From assembly GCA_002730655.1 (NCBI GenBank), contig PCAT01000049.1, forward strand, positions 1 through 14,381: 14,381 bases of DNA, in the 5' to 3' direction. This document shows, one piece after another, positions 8,039-14,381 of the stretch. This DNA comes from Balneola sp. (GTDB lineage Bacteria; Bacteroidota; Rhodothermia; Balneolales; Balneolaceae). Below the pieces are notes generated by a model that was not told the origin of the DNA, ran no database searches, and saw only the letters and a program-made list of their open reading frames with translations. Made by a program: the position numbers and the translations under genes. Each line of letters starts with the position of its first letter. The stretch's first letter is position 1.

Positions 8039-8434
8039 TTAACCAGAGATTTTTATCCCATAAACTGAATACCAACCCGTTATGGCTAAAGCTAGCCCTA
8101 GTATAATTTGTAGCCCCATATTCAGAAAAGCACCCATAAATTGATCAGATTTAAGCAACAAAAAAGTATCAAGGGTATAGGTAGAAAAGGTAGTAAAGCT
8201 GCCTAAGAATCCGACAAATAAAAAGATGCGAGGCCAACCATTTCCCCAACTTTTTTGCTCAAAAAGAGCTGCTAAAAGGCCAATTAAGAAACATCCTATC
8301 AGATTCACAACCATAGTTCCAATCGGTAAAAATTCAGGCTTTATCCATCGCTGGACTCCTAAACTTAGCAAATAACGACTCAAAGCGCCAAGACTTCCAC
8401 CGAGCATAACCGCTATTAGGGCGCTTAACTGCAC
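8039..8434 (-). CDS. crcB: Fluoride ion channel CrcB/Fluc
   Basis: CrcB/Fluc proteins are small four-helix membrane proteins that work as antiparallel dimers and let cytoplasmic fluoride leak out. From the GTG at 8434 the product is 131 residues, the normal size (about 125-130). Family signatures are GGSLGALSRY at 12-21 (with R20), GTMVVNLIGCF with pore asparagine N44, and GFLGSFTTFSTYT at 75-87, holding the central break and the phenylalanine/threonine track. An ATG at 8485 is also in frame but would overlap ilvE by 44 nt and add a 17-residue hydrophobic tail without family support. Starting at 8434, QLSALIAVMLGG aligns well with the E. coli N-terminus, and the gap to the ilvE stop is 7 bases, suggesting translational coupling. 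Only one crcB copy is visible, so it would be the homodimeric type. I see no fluoride riboswitch before it. Confidence 0.93.
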   Translation of the reverse strand: MQLSALIAVMLGGSLGALSRYLLSLGVQRWIKPEFLPIGTMVVNLIGCFLIGLLAALFEQKSWGNGWPRIFLFVGFLGSFTTFSTYTLDTFLLLKSDQFMGAFLNMGLQIILGLALAITGWYSVYGIKISG

Positions 8435-8441
8435 AGGTCTT

Positions 8442-9521
8442 TTAGAAATGAATACTAACAGGATGAGTCCAATCAAAATAGTCATCTAACTGACCATATT
8501 GAATGCCTGTAATAGTGTTGTGAAATCGTTCAGCAAGTTGGCCGATTCTACCATCACCGATGGTAATTTCCTGTCCTTTGTGTGCAATTCGATCTACAGG
8601 ACTAATAACGGCCGCTGTACCACTACCAAACACCTCTTTCAGATGACCATCAGCAGAGGCTTGCATAACTTCATCGATTGATATCTTTCTCTCTTGCACC
8701 TCATATCCCCATTCTTTCGCCAACTGAATAACGGAATCTCTAGTAATCCCTGACAAAACTGAGCCAGTTAATGAAGGGGTTACCAAGGTGTCTCCAATAA
8801 GGAAATGGATATTCATAGTACCAACCTCTTCAATGTACTGATGATCAATGGCATCCAGCCAGAGTACCTGAGTAAAACCGTCTTGTTGCGCCTGTTGGGC
8901 GGGTAAGAAACTGGCTGCATAATTACCCGCAGTTTTAGCCTCCCCAGTTCCACCTGGTACTGCGCGAACAAAGTCAGGAGAGGTGGTTAAAGAAACTGGG
9001 TTAAATCCTTCGCCATAATAAGCTCCCACAGGAGACATAATTATGTGGTAAGCATAGGTCGCGGATACTCTCGCAGCAAGGTAATTTTCATTAGCAAAGA
9101 TAAAAGGCCTAATATACAGTGCAGTACCTCGCTTTTTGGGCACCCAAGCGGCATCTAACCGGATAAGTATTTCAAGAGCTTCAATAAATACTTCATAAGA
9201 AGTCTCTGGTATACACATTCTCCGGCACGATCGATTGAATCGAGCGTGATGGACATCTGGCCGAAATAAATTAATTTGTTTTTCGTCCACATAAAACGCC
9301 TTCATTCCTTCAAATACCGCCTGCCCATAATGAAGTACATTTAATGCTGGATTAATCTCGATGGGACCAAATGGTTTAATCTGGCCTTTTTTCCACGTAT
9401 TGTGCGTGTACTGCATCTCAAACATATGATCGGTAAAACATCGACCAAAATCTAAATTATTCATATCTACTTCTTGAATCCTGGAAGTAGCCACCTTATC
9501 TACCTGTAGTGTTGAAGTCAT
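8442..9521 (-). CDS. ilvE: Branched-chain amino-acid aminotransferase
   Basis: A PLP fold-type IV enzyme transferring an amino group between glutamate and the keto acids of leucine, isoleucine and valine; cytoplasmic. The 359-residue length fits the larger BCAT type. The PLP lysine is K196 in GTGEAKTAGNY. Other signatures are YGQAVFEGMKAF near 65-76, YIRPFIF near 136-142, EEVGTMN (E232) and SGITRDS, which binds the cofactor phosphate. An in-frame ATG at 9602 would add 27 residues, but the ATG at 9521 is preceded 4 bases upstream by GGAAAA, the only Shine-Dalgarno-like site I noticed in the window, and its MTSTLQ start fits the family. It lies 216 bp downstream of the persulfide dioxygenase gene and just ahead of crcB, with which it is probably co-transcribed. 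No leucine/valine-rich leader peptide or attenuator is visible. Confidence 0.95.
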   Translation of the reverse strand: MTSTLQVDKVATSRIQEVDMNNLDFGRCFTDHMFEMQYTHNTWKKGQIKPFGPIEINPALNVLHYGQAVFEGMKAFYVDEKQINLFRPDVHHARFNRSCRRMCIPETSYEVFIEALEILIRLDAAWVPKKRGTALYIRPFIFANENYLAARVSATYAYHIIMSPVGAYYGEGFNPVSLTTSPDFVRAVPGGTGEAKTAGNYAASFLPAQQAQQDGFTQVLWLDAIDHQYIEEVGTMNIHFLIGDTLVTPSLTGSVLSGITRDSVIQLAKEWGYEVQERKISIDEVMQASADGHLKEVFGSGTAAVISPVDRIAHKGQEITIGDGRIGQLAERFHNTITGIQYGQLDDYFDWTHPVSIHF

Positions 9522-9619
9522 GATTTTCCGTGTTAAATCTTTTGTGAAATATAGTAAGGTTGAATATGAATATTTAGAATTTTTAGGGAAAGTCAGTGTC
9601 ATCCTCAGTCTATATTAGC

Positions 9620-9632
9620 ATATACAGTATAT
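9620..9632. promoter_or_regulatory. 13-bp palindrome upstream of ilvE
   Basis: ATATAC-A-GTATAT is a perfect dyad centred at 9626, about 100 bp before the ilvE start. It could be an operator or part of the promoter. It is AT-rich, so chance occurrence is a serious alternative. Confidence 0.25.
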
Positions 9633-9737
9633 ATTCCCATGATGTTTAGAGTAAACCAAAGCCTCATTTTTAAATTTTATTAGGGACTAAACTGACTTGA
9701 TATTCATCCTATAAAATTCCCCTCTATTCGGATAGGC

Positions 9738-11150
9738 TTAAATAAGGTTCCGCTGCTGCAGGTATGGCTCAACCTTATCAGCTACCAATACTACCTCATA
9801 ACCATATTTCTGTAACAATGCAGAGGTATAAGCAGCTCTTCCACCGACCTTGCAATGAACCAAAAGTGGTTTGTCAGTAGGTATCTTATCAAGGTTTTCA
9901 ACTATACGGGTATGAGCGAAGTTAAGTGCTCCCGGTATCGCACCAATTAGATGTTCGGATTCTTTACGAGCATCTAACACACGATAATTACCTGATTCAT
10001 TATAACTATCAAATTCTTCAAAAGTAATCGTTTCGGTTGTAATCATTTTTAGATCTTGCTTAGCATATAGTTCAGATGGTGTTATATATCCATTAATGCA
10101 ATCTAAGCCAATGCGAAATAAATCAAGTATTGCTTCATGTAATTTCTCTTCTTCCACCACCAAATATATATGTTCATCCTCCATTACAAAAGATCCTACT
10201 ATAGTGTTAAAGGCTTTGTTAACCGGAGCAAATAAGGCGCCCTTAAGATGATTTGCCATAAATTCATGCCGTTCTCGCGTATCAATGACTACAGCAAATT
10301 CATCTGAATTAATCGCAGTAACAAACTCATCTGCTGTCATTTTCTGAGGTATTGATATTTCTCCAAGCACCCTCGGACCTATTTTATTGTCACGCTTCAT
10401 GCGAGCAAAATACAAAGGTGGTTCGGGTTGCCCATCTAGAATATAATCCACAAAGTCCTGTTCAGTGATGGCTGCTCGGATTGAATTGTTAAACCTCATT
10501 TCATAACCTACAGTAGAATCGGGCACAGCACCTAAGGCTTTTCCACAAGCACTACCGGCTCCATGACCTGGCCAAACCTGTACGTAAGATGCTAAGTCTT
10601 TAAATTTATCTAAGGATTTGTAGAGTATTCTTGCAGATTCTTCCATCTGACCTTCCATACCAGCGGCCGATTCTAACAAATCGGGACGGCCTAAATCACC
10701 CACAAATACAAAATCACCCGAGCAAATACCCATAGGCTCCTCGGTAGTAGCTCCATCTGCAACTAGATAACTAATATGTTCTGGGGTATGACCAGGGCTA
10801 TGAACCGCTTTAAAAATGATTTTTCCGATTCTAAAAGTATCATTGTCCGTTAAGAATTCGTATTTATATTCGCTGTTTTTAAGCCACTCATATTTCCAAT
10901 TCTCATCGCCTTCATCGGAAGCATAAACTTTTACTCCACGGGCAGCAAATTCCCGAAGCCCTGAAATAAAATCGGCATGAATGTGAGTATCGGCCGCGGC
11001 AACAATAGTTAATCCGTGCTTGGCAGCTAGTTTATCGTATCGATCGATGTCTCTCATAGGATCGATAACCACTGCTTCTCCTGATTTCTGGCAACCTATT
11101 ACATAGGCGTACTGTGCTAACTTTTCCTCAAAAATTTGTTCAAAAAACAT
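9738..11150 (-). CDS. Metallo-beta-lactamase persulfide dioxygenase-like protein with two rhodanese domains
   Basis: A 470-residue cytoplasmic protein of the ETHE1/Blh-like group, in which an iron-dependent MBL domain oxidises glutathione- or low-molecular-weight persulfide to sulfite and rhodanese domains move sulfane sulfur. The MBL domain covers about 1-260. THIHAD gives H56 and H58, SPGHTPEH gives H121, SGDFVFVGDLGRPDL gives D146, and WPGHGAGSACGK gives H196. By comparison with ETHE1, H56, H121 and D146 would bind the single iron. The first rhodanese domain (about 270-362) keeps the VIDTRERHEF motif but has no cysteine at the active-loop position (VVEEEK). The second (about 375-468) has HCKVGGRA with C433 and looks active. 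The gene is monocistronic or leads an ilvE-crcB run. A 15-bp dyad lies about 100 bp upstream. No sulfide:quinone oxidoreductase is in the window. The ATG at 11150 fits the family start. Confidence 0.9.
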   Translation of the reverse strand: MFFEQIFEEKLAQYAYVIGCQKSGEAVVIDPMRDIDRYDKLAAKHGLTIVAAADTHIHADFISGLREFAARGVKVYASDEGDENWKYEWLKNSEYKYEFLTDNDTFRIGKIIFKAVHSPGHTPEHISYLVADGATTEEPMGICSGDFVFVGDLGRPDLLESAAGMEGQMEESARILYKSLDKFKDLASYVQVWPGHGAGSACGKALGAVPDSTVGYEMRFNNSIRAAITEQDFVDYILDGQPEPPLYFARMKRDNKIGPRVLGEISIPQKMTADEFVTAINSDEFAVVIDTRERHEFMANHLKGALFAPVNKAFNTIVGSFVMEDEHIYLVVEEEKLHEAILDLFRIGLDCINGYITPSELYAKQDLKMITTETITFEEFDSYNESGNYRVLDARKESEHLIGAIPGALNFAHTRIVENLDKIPTDKPLLVHCKVGGRAAYTSALLQKYGYEVVLVADKVEPYLQQRNLI

Positions 11151-11245
11151 GGTGACTATGCATTAGTTATATTTGGTTTGCTGGATAAGGGATCATCTAT
11201 TGAACCAGATCACGTTTGTATAATAGTACAAATATCTGCACACTT

Positions 11246-11260
11246 GTAACAAGATGTTAC
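11246..11260. promoter_or_regulatory. Dyad GTAACA-AGA-TGTTAC, candidate operator
   Basis: A perfect 6+3+6 inverted repeat centred at 11253, about 100 bp upstream of the persulfide dioxygenase-rhodanese start (minus strand). The size and short spacer suit a dimeric regulator site, for instance of a Crp/Fnr, ArsR or TetR type. The identity of the regulator is not visible and no regulator gene is adjacent. Confidence 0.35.
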
Positions 11261-11446
11261 TACATTTAATGTAAATTAGATTCATTTTCTCAATACCTTA
11301 TAGACAGGCATGAGCACAATAACGTATCATAGCCATTACGGAAGAACAATCTAAACCCCATCATTAGTAAATTATTAACTAATAGATAGGAATTGTGTCA
11401 AGGCGGATGCTAGAATTAACTCATTTTTTTCTGGTTAACTGACAAA

Positions 11447-11458
11447 AAATTGCAATTT
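11447..11458. promoter_or_regulatory. 12-bp perfect palindrome AAATTGCAATTT
   Basis: A self-complementary 12-mer about 170 bp before the small plus-strand gene. It may be an operator for the plus-strand cluster. Its low complexity means chance cannot be excluded. Confidence 0.25.
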
Positions 11459-11630
11459 ATGGCTAATCAAAGCAAGTTATGTTTATATTAGGTTTGACTG
11501 GTACCAAGCAACATCAACCATGAACCCTTTAGATTTCAAAACAGGTCTGTTAAAATCATTATTTGTGGCTTCGTTTACTTATTGATGTACTTATACTTGG
11601 CGATACTCATTAATCTTGCATAGTTCACTG

Positions 11631-11999
11631 ATGAACTTATCTAAACAAATCCTCCATTACGTAATTTTTGCTTTAAGCCTCACAAATACTGATTGTGAAC
11701 CCATTTTTTTAAACGAACAGACCACCGACGATACTCAATGGATCAAGCATGCGACCGCGGCAGAACAATATATTCCTTACGAGTTTGAAACCATTGAGGA
11801 TGCATTAAAGGAATTAAGTCAGGCTAACGTAGAAGTGTTAAGCTCAAAAAAAGTTGCATTTCCGCTTTGCTTAGCTTGTTTTTGCCCTGTTGGCTTTGAA
11901 TACTATGAGCTTATAGCCCAAAAGCAACTACCCACAGCGGTTGAAATAGGACGGAAGGTGGTTAGCCATTTAACTAAATCTCATTCACTTATGCAGTAA
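11631..11999 (+). CDS. Unrecognised small protein with C-x2-C-x-C motif
   Basis: I do not recognise this 122-residue protein. It opens with a mildly hydrophobic stretch (QILHYVIFALSL, residues 6-17) that is too short and lacks the positive/cleavage pattern of a clear signal peptide. The middle looks soluble and helical (YEFETIEDALKELSQ near 50-64). The notable feature is FPLCLACFCPVGFEYY at about 77-92, with C80, C83 and C85 in C-x2-C-x-C spacing; C22 is the only other cysteine. Such spacing can bind zinc, copper or part of an iron-sulfur cluster, but three ligands do not define a site. A TTG at 11616 is also in frame; the ATG at 11631 is preferred. It ends 52 bp before the glutamine-synthetase-like gene on the same strand, so it may belong to that operon. 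The balanced composition and reading-frame length make a real gene likely but unproven. Confidence 0.6.
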   Translation: MNLSKQILHYVIFALSLTNTDCEPIFLNEQTTDDTQWIKHATAAEQYIPYEFETIEDALKELSQANVEVLSSKKVAFPLCLACFCPVGFEYYELIAQKQLPTAVEIGRKVVSHLTKSHSLMQ

Positions 12000-12011
12000 T
12001 GATTATGGACT

Positions 12012-12017
12012 TATAAT
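12012..12017 (+). promoter_or_regulatory. TATAAT hexamer upstream of the glutamine-synthetase-like gene
   Basis: A perfect TATAAT lies 35-40 bp before the ATG at 12052, in the short gap after the small cysteine-motif gene. No TTGACA-like element stands at the normal distance, and Bacteroidota vegetative promoters usually use a different -7 element. It is a weak promoter candidate that would let the ligase-kinase pair be transcribed separately. Confidence 0.25.
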
Positions 12018-12051
12018 ATGAATACTCAAACCCTAAAAATTAATTTAAGCT

Positions 12052-13380
12052 ATGCCTGAACCTACCCCTATTTCTTTTTTAAAAGTTGGATTTACTGACC
12101 TAGACGGTGTAGTTAGAGCTAAATACATCCCTAATTCAAAGATTCAGCAATCCATTAAAATAGGAATAGGTTTTTGTAATGTTGTATTTGGCTGGGATAT
12201 GCATGATGAGTGTTATTCAAAAGATAGTGTTAGTGGGTGGGGAACTGGCTTTCCGGATGGAGTATTAAAACTAGATCCCACCACCCTCAGAAAACTACCA
12301 TGGGAAAAAGAGATCGAATTGTACCTGGGTGATTTTTCTGAGGATCCTCTCTTGAACGCCGTATGTCCTCGTTCCCTACTCAAGAAGATACTAGCACAGG
12401 CTGATGAAGCAGGTTTTCAAGCGAAATTTGGGGCTGAATTTGAGTGGTTTATGTTCCAAAAAAATTCCGAAGATACCTCTGCTAACAATCATCAAAACTT
12501 GACCCCACTAAGTTCTGGTATGTTTGGTTATTCGATGCTCAGAACCTCTGAATTTCAAGAATTCACTCATCGTATTATATCCGATTTAACGGCTGCAAAA
12601 TTACGATTAGAAGGCCTACACACAGAAACAGGGCCTGGAGTTTACGAAGCAGCCATTAGCTATAGTGATGCTCTCGAAATGGCAGACCAATCCTCCTTGT
12701 TTAAATTAGGCATTAAACAAATAGCTAATGAATTTGATTTAATGGCTAGCTTTATGGCCAAATGGTCACCCCTTTATCCTGGTTGCGGTGGACATTTGCA
12801 CCAATGTTTATGGGACGAAAAAGGGGAGAATATGTTTTACAGCTCAGATAATGAATTTGGACTTAGCACTGTTGCTCAACAATACCTCGCCGGGCAACTC
12901 TACTGTCTACCATTTATCCTGCCCATGTTTGCTCCTACTGTGAACTCTTATAGACGTTATTTGGCAGATTCATGGGCTCCCACAACCCTTAGCTGGGGAG
13001 TGGATAACCGAACAACCGCTATTCGAGTTGTCCCTGAAATATCCGGAGGTAGGCATCTAGAGCACCGTGTAAGTGGAGCTGACATAAATCCTTATTTGGC
13101 TATCAGCGCCTGTTTAGCTAGCGGGCTTTACGGCATTAAAAACAAGCTTCCCTTGACTGTAGAACATTGCAATGGAAATGCATACAAACAAGCAAAGCTA
13201 AGCAAACTTCCTGAATCACTAACCGAAGCGGTGCATCAAATGAAGCATTCTGATTTGGCAAGTGAACTTTTTGGGGAGTCATTCGTCGATCATTTTATCC
13301 TGAGCAGAGAATGGGAATTAGAACAGTCACTAGGAGAGGATTGGGATTGGGAATTACAACGTTATTTTGAGATCATATAA
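12052..13380 (+). CDS. Glutamine-synthetase-family ligase (gamma-glutamyl-amine ligase type)
   Basis: A 442-residue member of the GS fold, which activates glutamate as gamma-glutamyl phosphate and joins it to ammonia or an amine. Metal ligands appear at E129 and E131 (GAEFEWFMF), E192 and E199 (TETGPGVYE), H248 (GGHLH) and E337 (RHLEHR). Substrate-site arginines occur in NRTTAIR (R320, R325). The HRVSGADINPYLA segment and the ending WELQRYFEII fit the PuuA-like/gamma-glutamyl-polyamine branch rather than GlnA. The loop holding the ammonium-site aspartate in GSI (DGSS) is replaced here by GWDMHDE (48-54). No GSI-type adenylylation tyrosine motif (NLYDL) is seen. I therefore expect an amine other than ammonia, though I cannot name it. 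Its stop codon is followed at once by the kinase gene start, which implies shared translation and a common pathway. No Shine-Dalgarno precedes the ATG at 12052. Confidence 0.85.
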   Translation: MPEPTPISFLKVGFTDLDGVVRAKYIPNSKIQQSIKIGIGFCNVVFGWDMHDECYSKDSVSGWGTGFPDGVLKLDPTTLRKLPWEKEIELYLGDFSEDPLLNAVCPRSLLKKILAQADEAGFQAKFGAEFEWFMFQKNSEDTSANNHQNLTPLSSGMFGYSMLRTSEFQEFTHRIISDLTAAKLRLEGLHTETGPGVYEAAISYSDALEMADQSSLFKLGIKQIANEFDLMASFMAKWSPLYPGCGGHLHQCLWDEKGENMFYSSDNEFGLSTVAQQYLAGQLYCLPFILPMFAPTVNSYRRYLADSWAPTTLSWGVDNRTTAIRVVPEISGGRHLEHRVSGADINPYLAISACLASGLYGIKNKLPLTVEHCNGNAYKQAKLSKLPESLTEAVHQMKHSDLASELFGESFVDHFILSREWELEQSLGEDWDWELQRYFEII

Positions 13381-14381
13381 ATGAGTTTTATCGATTTTAA
13401 TTCCATTGTTCGGAGTGCTTGGGATGCCTACGATCCCAGTCGTGAAATACTTCATATTGAAGATATTTCAGCCAAGGTTTCAACCAATCATGTTTATCGA
13501 ATGATTCTATCAGACAAAACAAGTATAGTAGCTAAACTATCCTACTTTGGCCGCTATGAACATTTTGTTGAAGATCATAGTATTATCAATAGTTTATCTA
13601 ATAACCTACCCAATCCTTTTGAGGATGTGCTATCCAGGTCCTTAATGAAGGGTAATAAGTTATTTGTTTATCGTCACAAGGAAAAACCTGCAGATGTCTG
13701 GGTGGTGTTTTATCGGCCTATCAAAACCCGTCATAAACTTCCCAAGCGTTTAAATGAGAAACAAATTGCCAAATTTGGGAATCAGATGGGGCAATTCCAT
13801 GCTGCTTGTGAAAAAGTCCGCCACACCCTTCCTCGGTCATCTAAGACATTAATGGTAGACATTAATGATTTATTAGTTCATTTAAATACTGATGAAGGTC
13901 GCTTTGAACACTTTATGTATCGTGATTTAATTATTGAACATGCCGAAAAATTCAAACAAAATTTCTTTCAATTAGAGGCAGATGGCCTCACTCGAATCCC
14001 TGTTTTTGTAGATTGGAATATTGGTAATTTTTCAGTTATTAAAAGTTTTAGATTGTACTCTAGATGGGATTATGACTGGTTTCGCGTTAGTAGTCGAATG
14101 TTGGATTTTTACTTTTTTGCTCGTGTGGTTTCCGATATTGGTGACCGGACCATGTTTACTTATAACGTAGACATTTTAATACATGAGCGTTTCAAACTAT
14201 TTTTACGCTCATACCACCGAGCAAATCCACTAAGTGAGCAAGAAATTTTTTTCCTAAAGGAAACCTACCGCTTTTTTTTATTAAACTATGTGATTAAGTA
14301 CGGACGATTCTTTTTCCATGAGTTATTTGCAAATACCCTACAAAAAGAAACCTTTGAGACACACTTACCAGGCTTAGATGA
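13381..14381 (+). CDS. Aminoglycoside-phosphotransferase/choline-kinase-like small-molecule kinase, 3' end outside window
   Basis: An open frame of 333 codons runs from the ATG at 13381, the base after the ligase stop, to the window edge. It resembles the APH/choline kinase/YihE superfamily, which phosphorylates small hydroxyl-bearing molecules. K52 in SIVAKLS is the likely ATP lysine and E64 the possible partner. The catalytic loop is FVDWNIGN (209-216), matching the family HGDxxxxN with D211 and N216 kept but the histidine replaced by phenylalanine at the aligned position. The metal-binding DxD follows as RWDYDWF (D230, D232). The C-terminal part is rich in phenylalanine and tyrosine and looks helical. 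No membrane helix or signal peptide is seen. Substrate unknown; the neighbouring gamma-glutamyl ligase suggests the two act on the same metabolite. Resistance to an aminoglycoside is unlikely in this setting. Confidence 0.78.
   Translation, partial: MSFIDFNSIVRSAWDAYDPSREILHIEDISAKVSTNHVYRMILSDKTSIVAKLSYFGRYEHFVEDHSIINSLSNNLPNPFEDVLSRSLMKGNKLFVYRHKEKPADVWVVFYRPIKTRHKLPKRLNEKQIAKFGNQMGQFHAACEKVRHTLPRSSKTLMVDINDLLVHLNTDEGRFEHFMYRDLIIEHAEKFKQNFFQLEADGLTRIPVFVDWNIGNFSVIKSFRLYSRWDYDWFRVSSRMLDFYFFARVVSDIGDRTMFTYNVDILIHERFKLFLRSYHRANPLSEQEIFFLKETYRFFLLNYVIKYGRFFFHELFANTLQKETFETHLPGLD

Larger units (their letters stand above)
11151..11630. other. 480-bp divergent intergenic region
   Basis: No convincing long gene is present here. 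The region is AT-rich and separates the persulfide dioxygenase gene (minus) from the small cysteine-motif gene (plus). It contains the GTAACA dyad at 11246-11260, a looser inverted repeat ATTAGT/ACTAAT at 11363-11368 and 11378-11383, and a perfect 12-bp palindrome at 11447-11458. Two very short reading frames, 11520-11585 and 11585-11623, overlap at TGATG and are described in the findings. I see no riboswitch, tRNA or clear rho-independent terminator. Confidence 0.6.

Noticed and set aside
9522..9602. ATG at 9602 as ilvE start
   Set aside because: The ATG at 9521 has a GGAAAA site before it and a family-like N-terminus; the extra 27 residues look like untranslated AT-rich leader.
9658..9739. 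AAGCCT/AGGCTT inverted pair as terminator of the dioxygenase-rhodanese gene
   Set aside because: Arms are about 70 bp apart and one overlaps the stop codon region; no T-tract follows, so it is not a credible terminator.
1..11150. A dedicated sulfur-transfer island (mnmA, thioredoxin, rhodanese/dioxygenase)
   Set aside because: The genes are in separate transcription units mixed with unrelated housekeeping genes; the shared sulfur theme looks coincidental.

Overview
The window is an ordinary-looking chromosomal segment of a low-GC bacterium. Several features point to the Bacteroidota in the broad sense, possibly a Balneolota/Rhodothermota-type lineage; this is an inference from gene form and not a tree. 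The replicative polymerase DnaE carries a fused N-terminal DEDDh exonuclease, a form I recall from flavobacterial DnaE. A thioredoxin gene follows dnaE on the same strand. A persulfide-dioxygenase-like metallo-beta-lactamase is fused to two rhodanese domains. Nearly all start codons lack a recognisable Shine-Dalgarno sequence and follow AT-rich DNA. I see no tRNA, rRNA, IS element, CRISPR array or integrase, and no clear sign of a recently acquired island.

Layout. Positions 1-997 (minus) hold mnmA, cut by the left edge. 1124-1624 (minus) is a small HNH nuclease, divergent from an RsbW-type ATPase at 1765-2172 (plus). 2245-2568 (minus) is thioredoxin, lying downstream of the exonuclease-polymerase fusion dnaE at 2694-7001 (minus). 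A short divergent promoter region separates dnaE from a 2-hydroxyacid dehydrogenase at 7096-8022 (plus). That gene converges on a minus-strand run read in the order persulfide dioxygenase-rhodanese (9738-11150), ilvE (8442-9521) and the fluoride channel crcB (8039-8434). A gene-free stretch of about 480 bp with several short palindromes (11151-11630) follows. It leads into a plus-strand cluster: an unrecognised small protein with a C-x2-C-x-C motif (11631-11999), a glutamine-synthetase-fold ligase (12052-13380), and an aminoglycoside-phosphotransferase-like kinase that begins at the very next base and runs off the right edge (13381-14381).

How the genes work together. dnaE and trxA, ilvE and crcB, and the ligase-kinase pair are the likely co-transcribed units. 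The rest is mainly housekeeping: tRNA thiolation, redox, replication, branched-chain amino-acid synthesis, sulfide/persulfide handling and fluoride export. The least explained part is 11500-14381. There the ligase lacks the usual ammonium-site loop of true glutamine synthetase and is paired with zero spacing to a kinase whose catalytic loop lacks the usual histidine. This suggests an undefined small-molecule pathway in which an amine is gamma-glutamylated and a related substrate is phosphorylated. I could not identify a clearly new defence or mobile system here.
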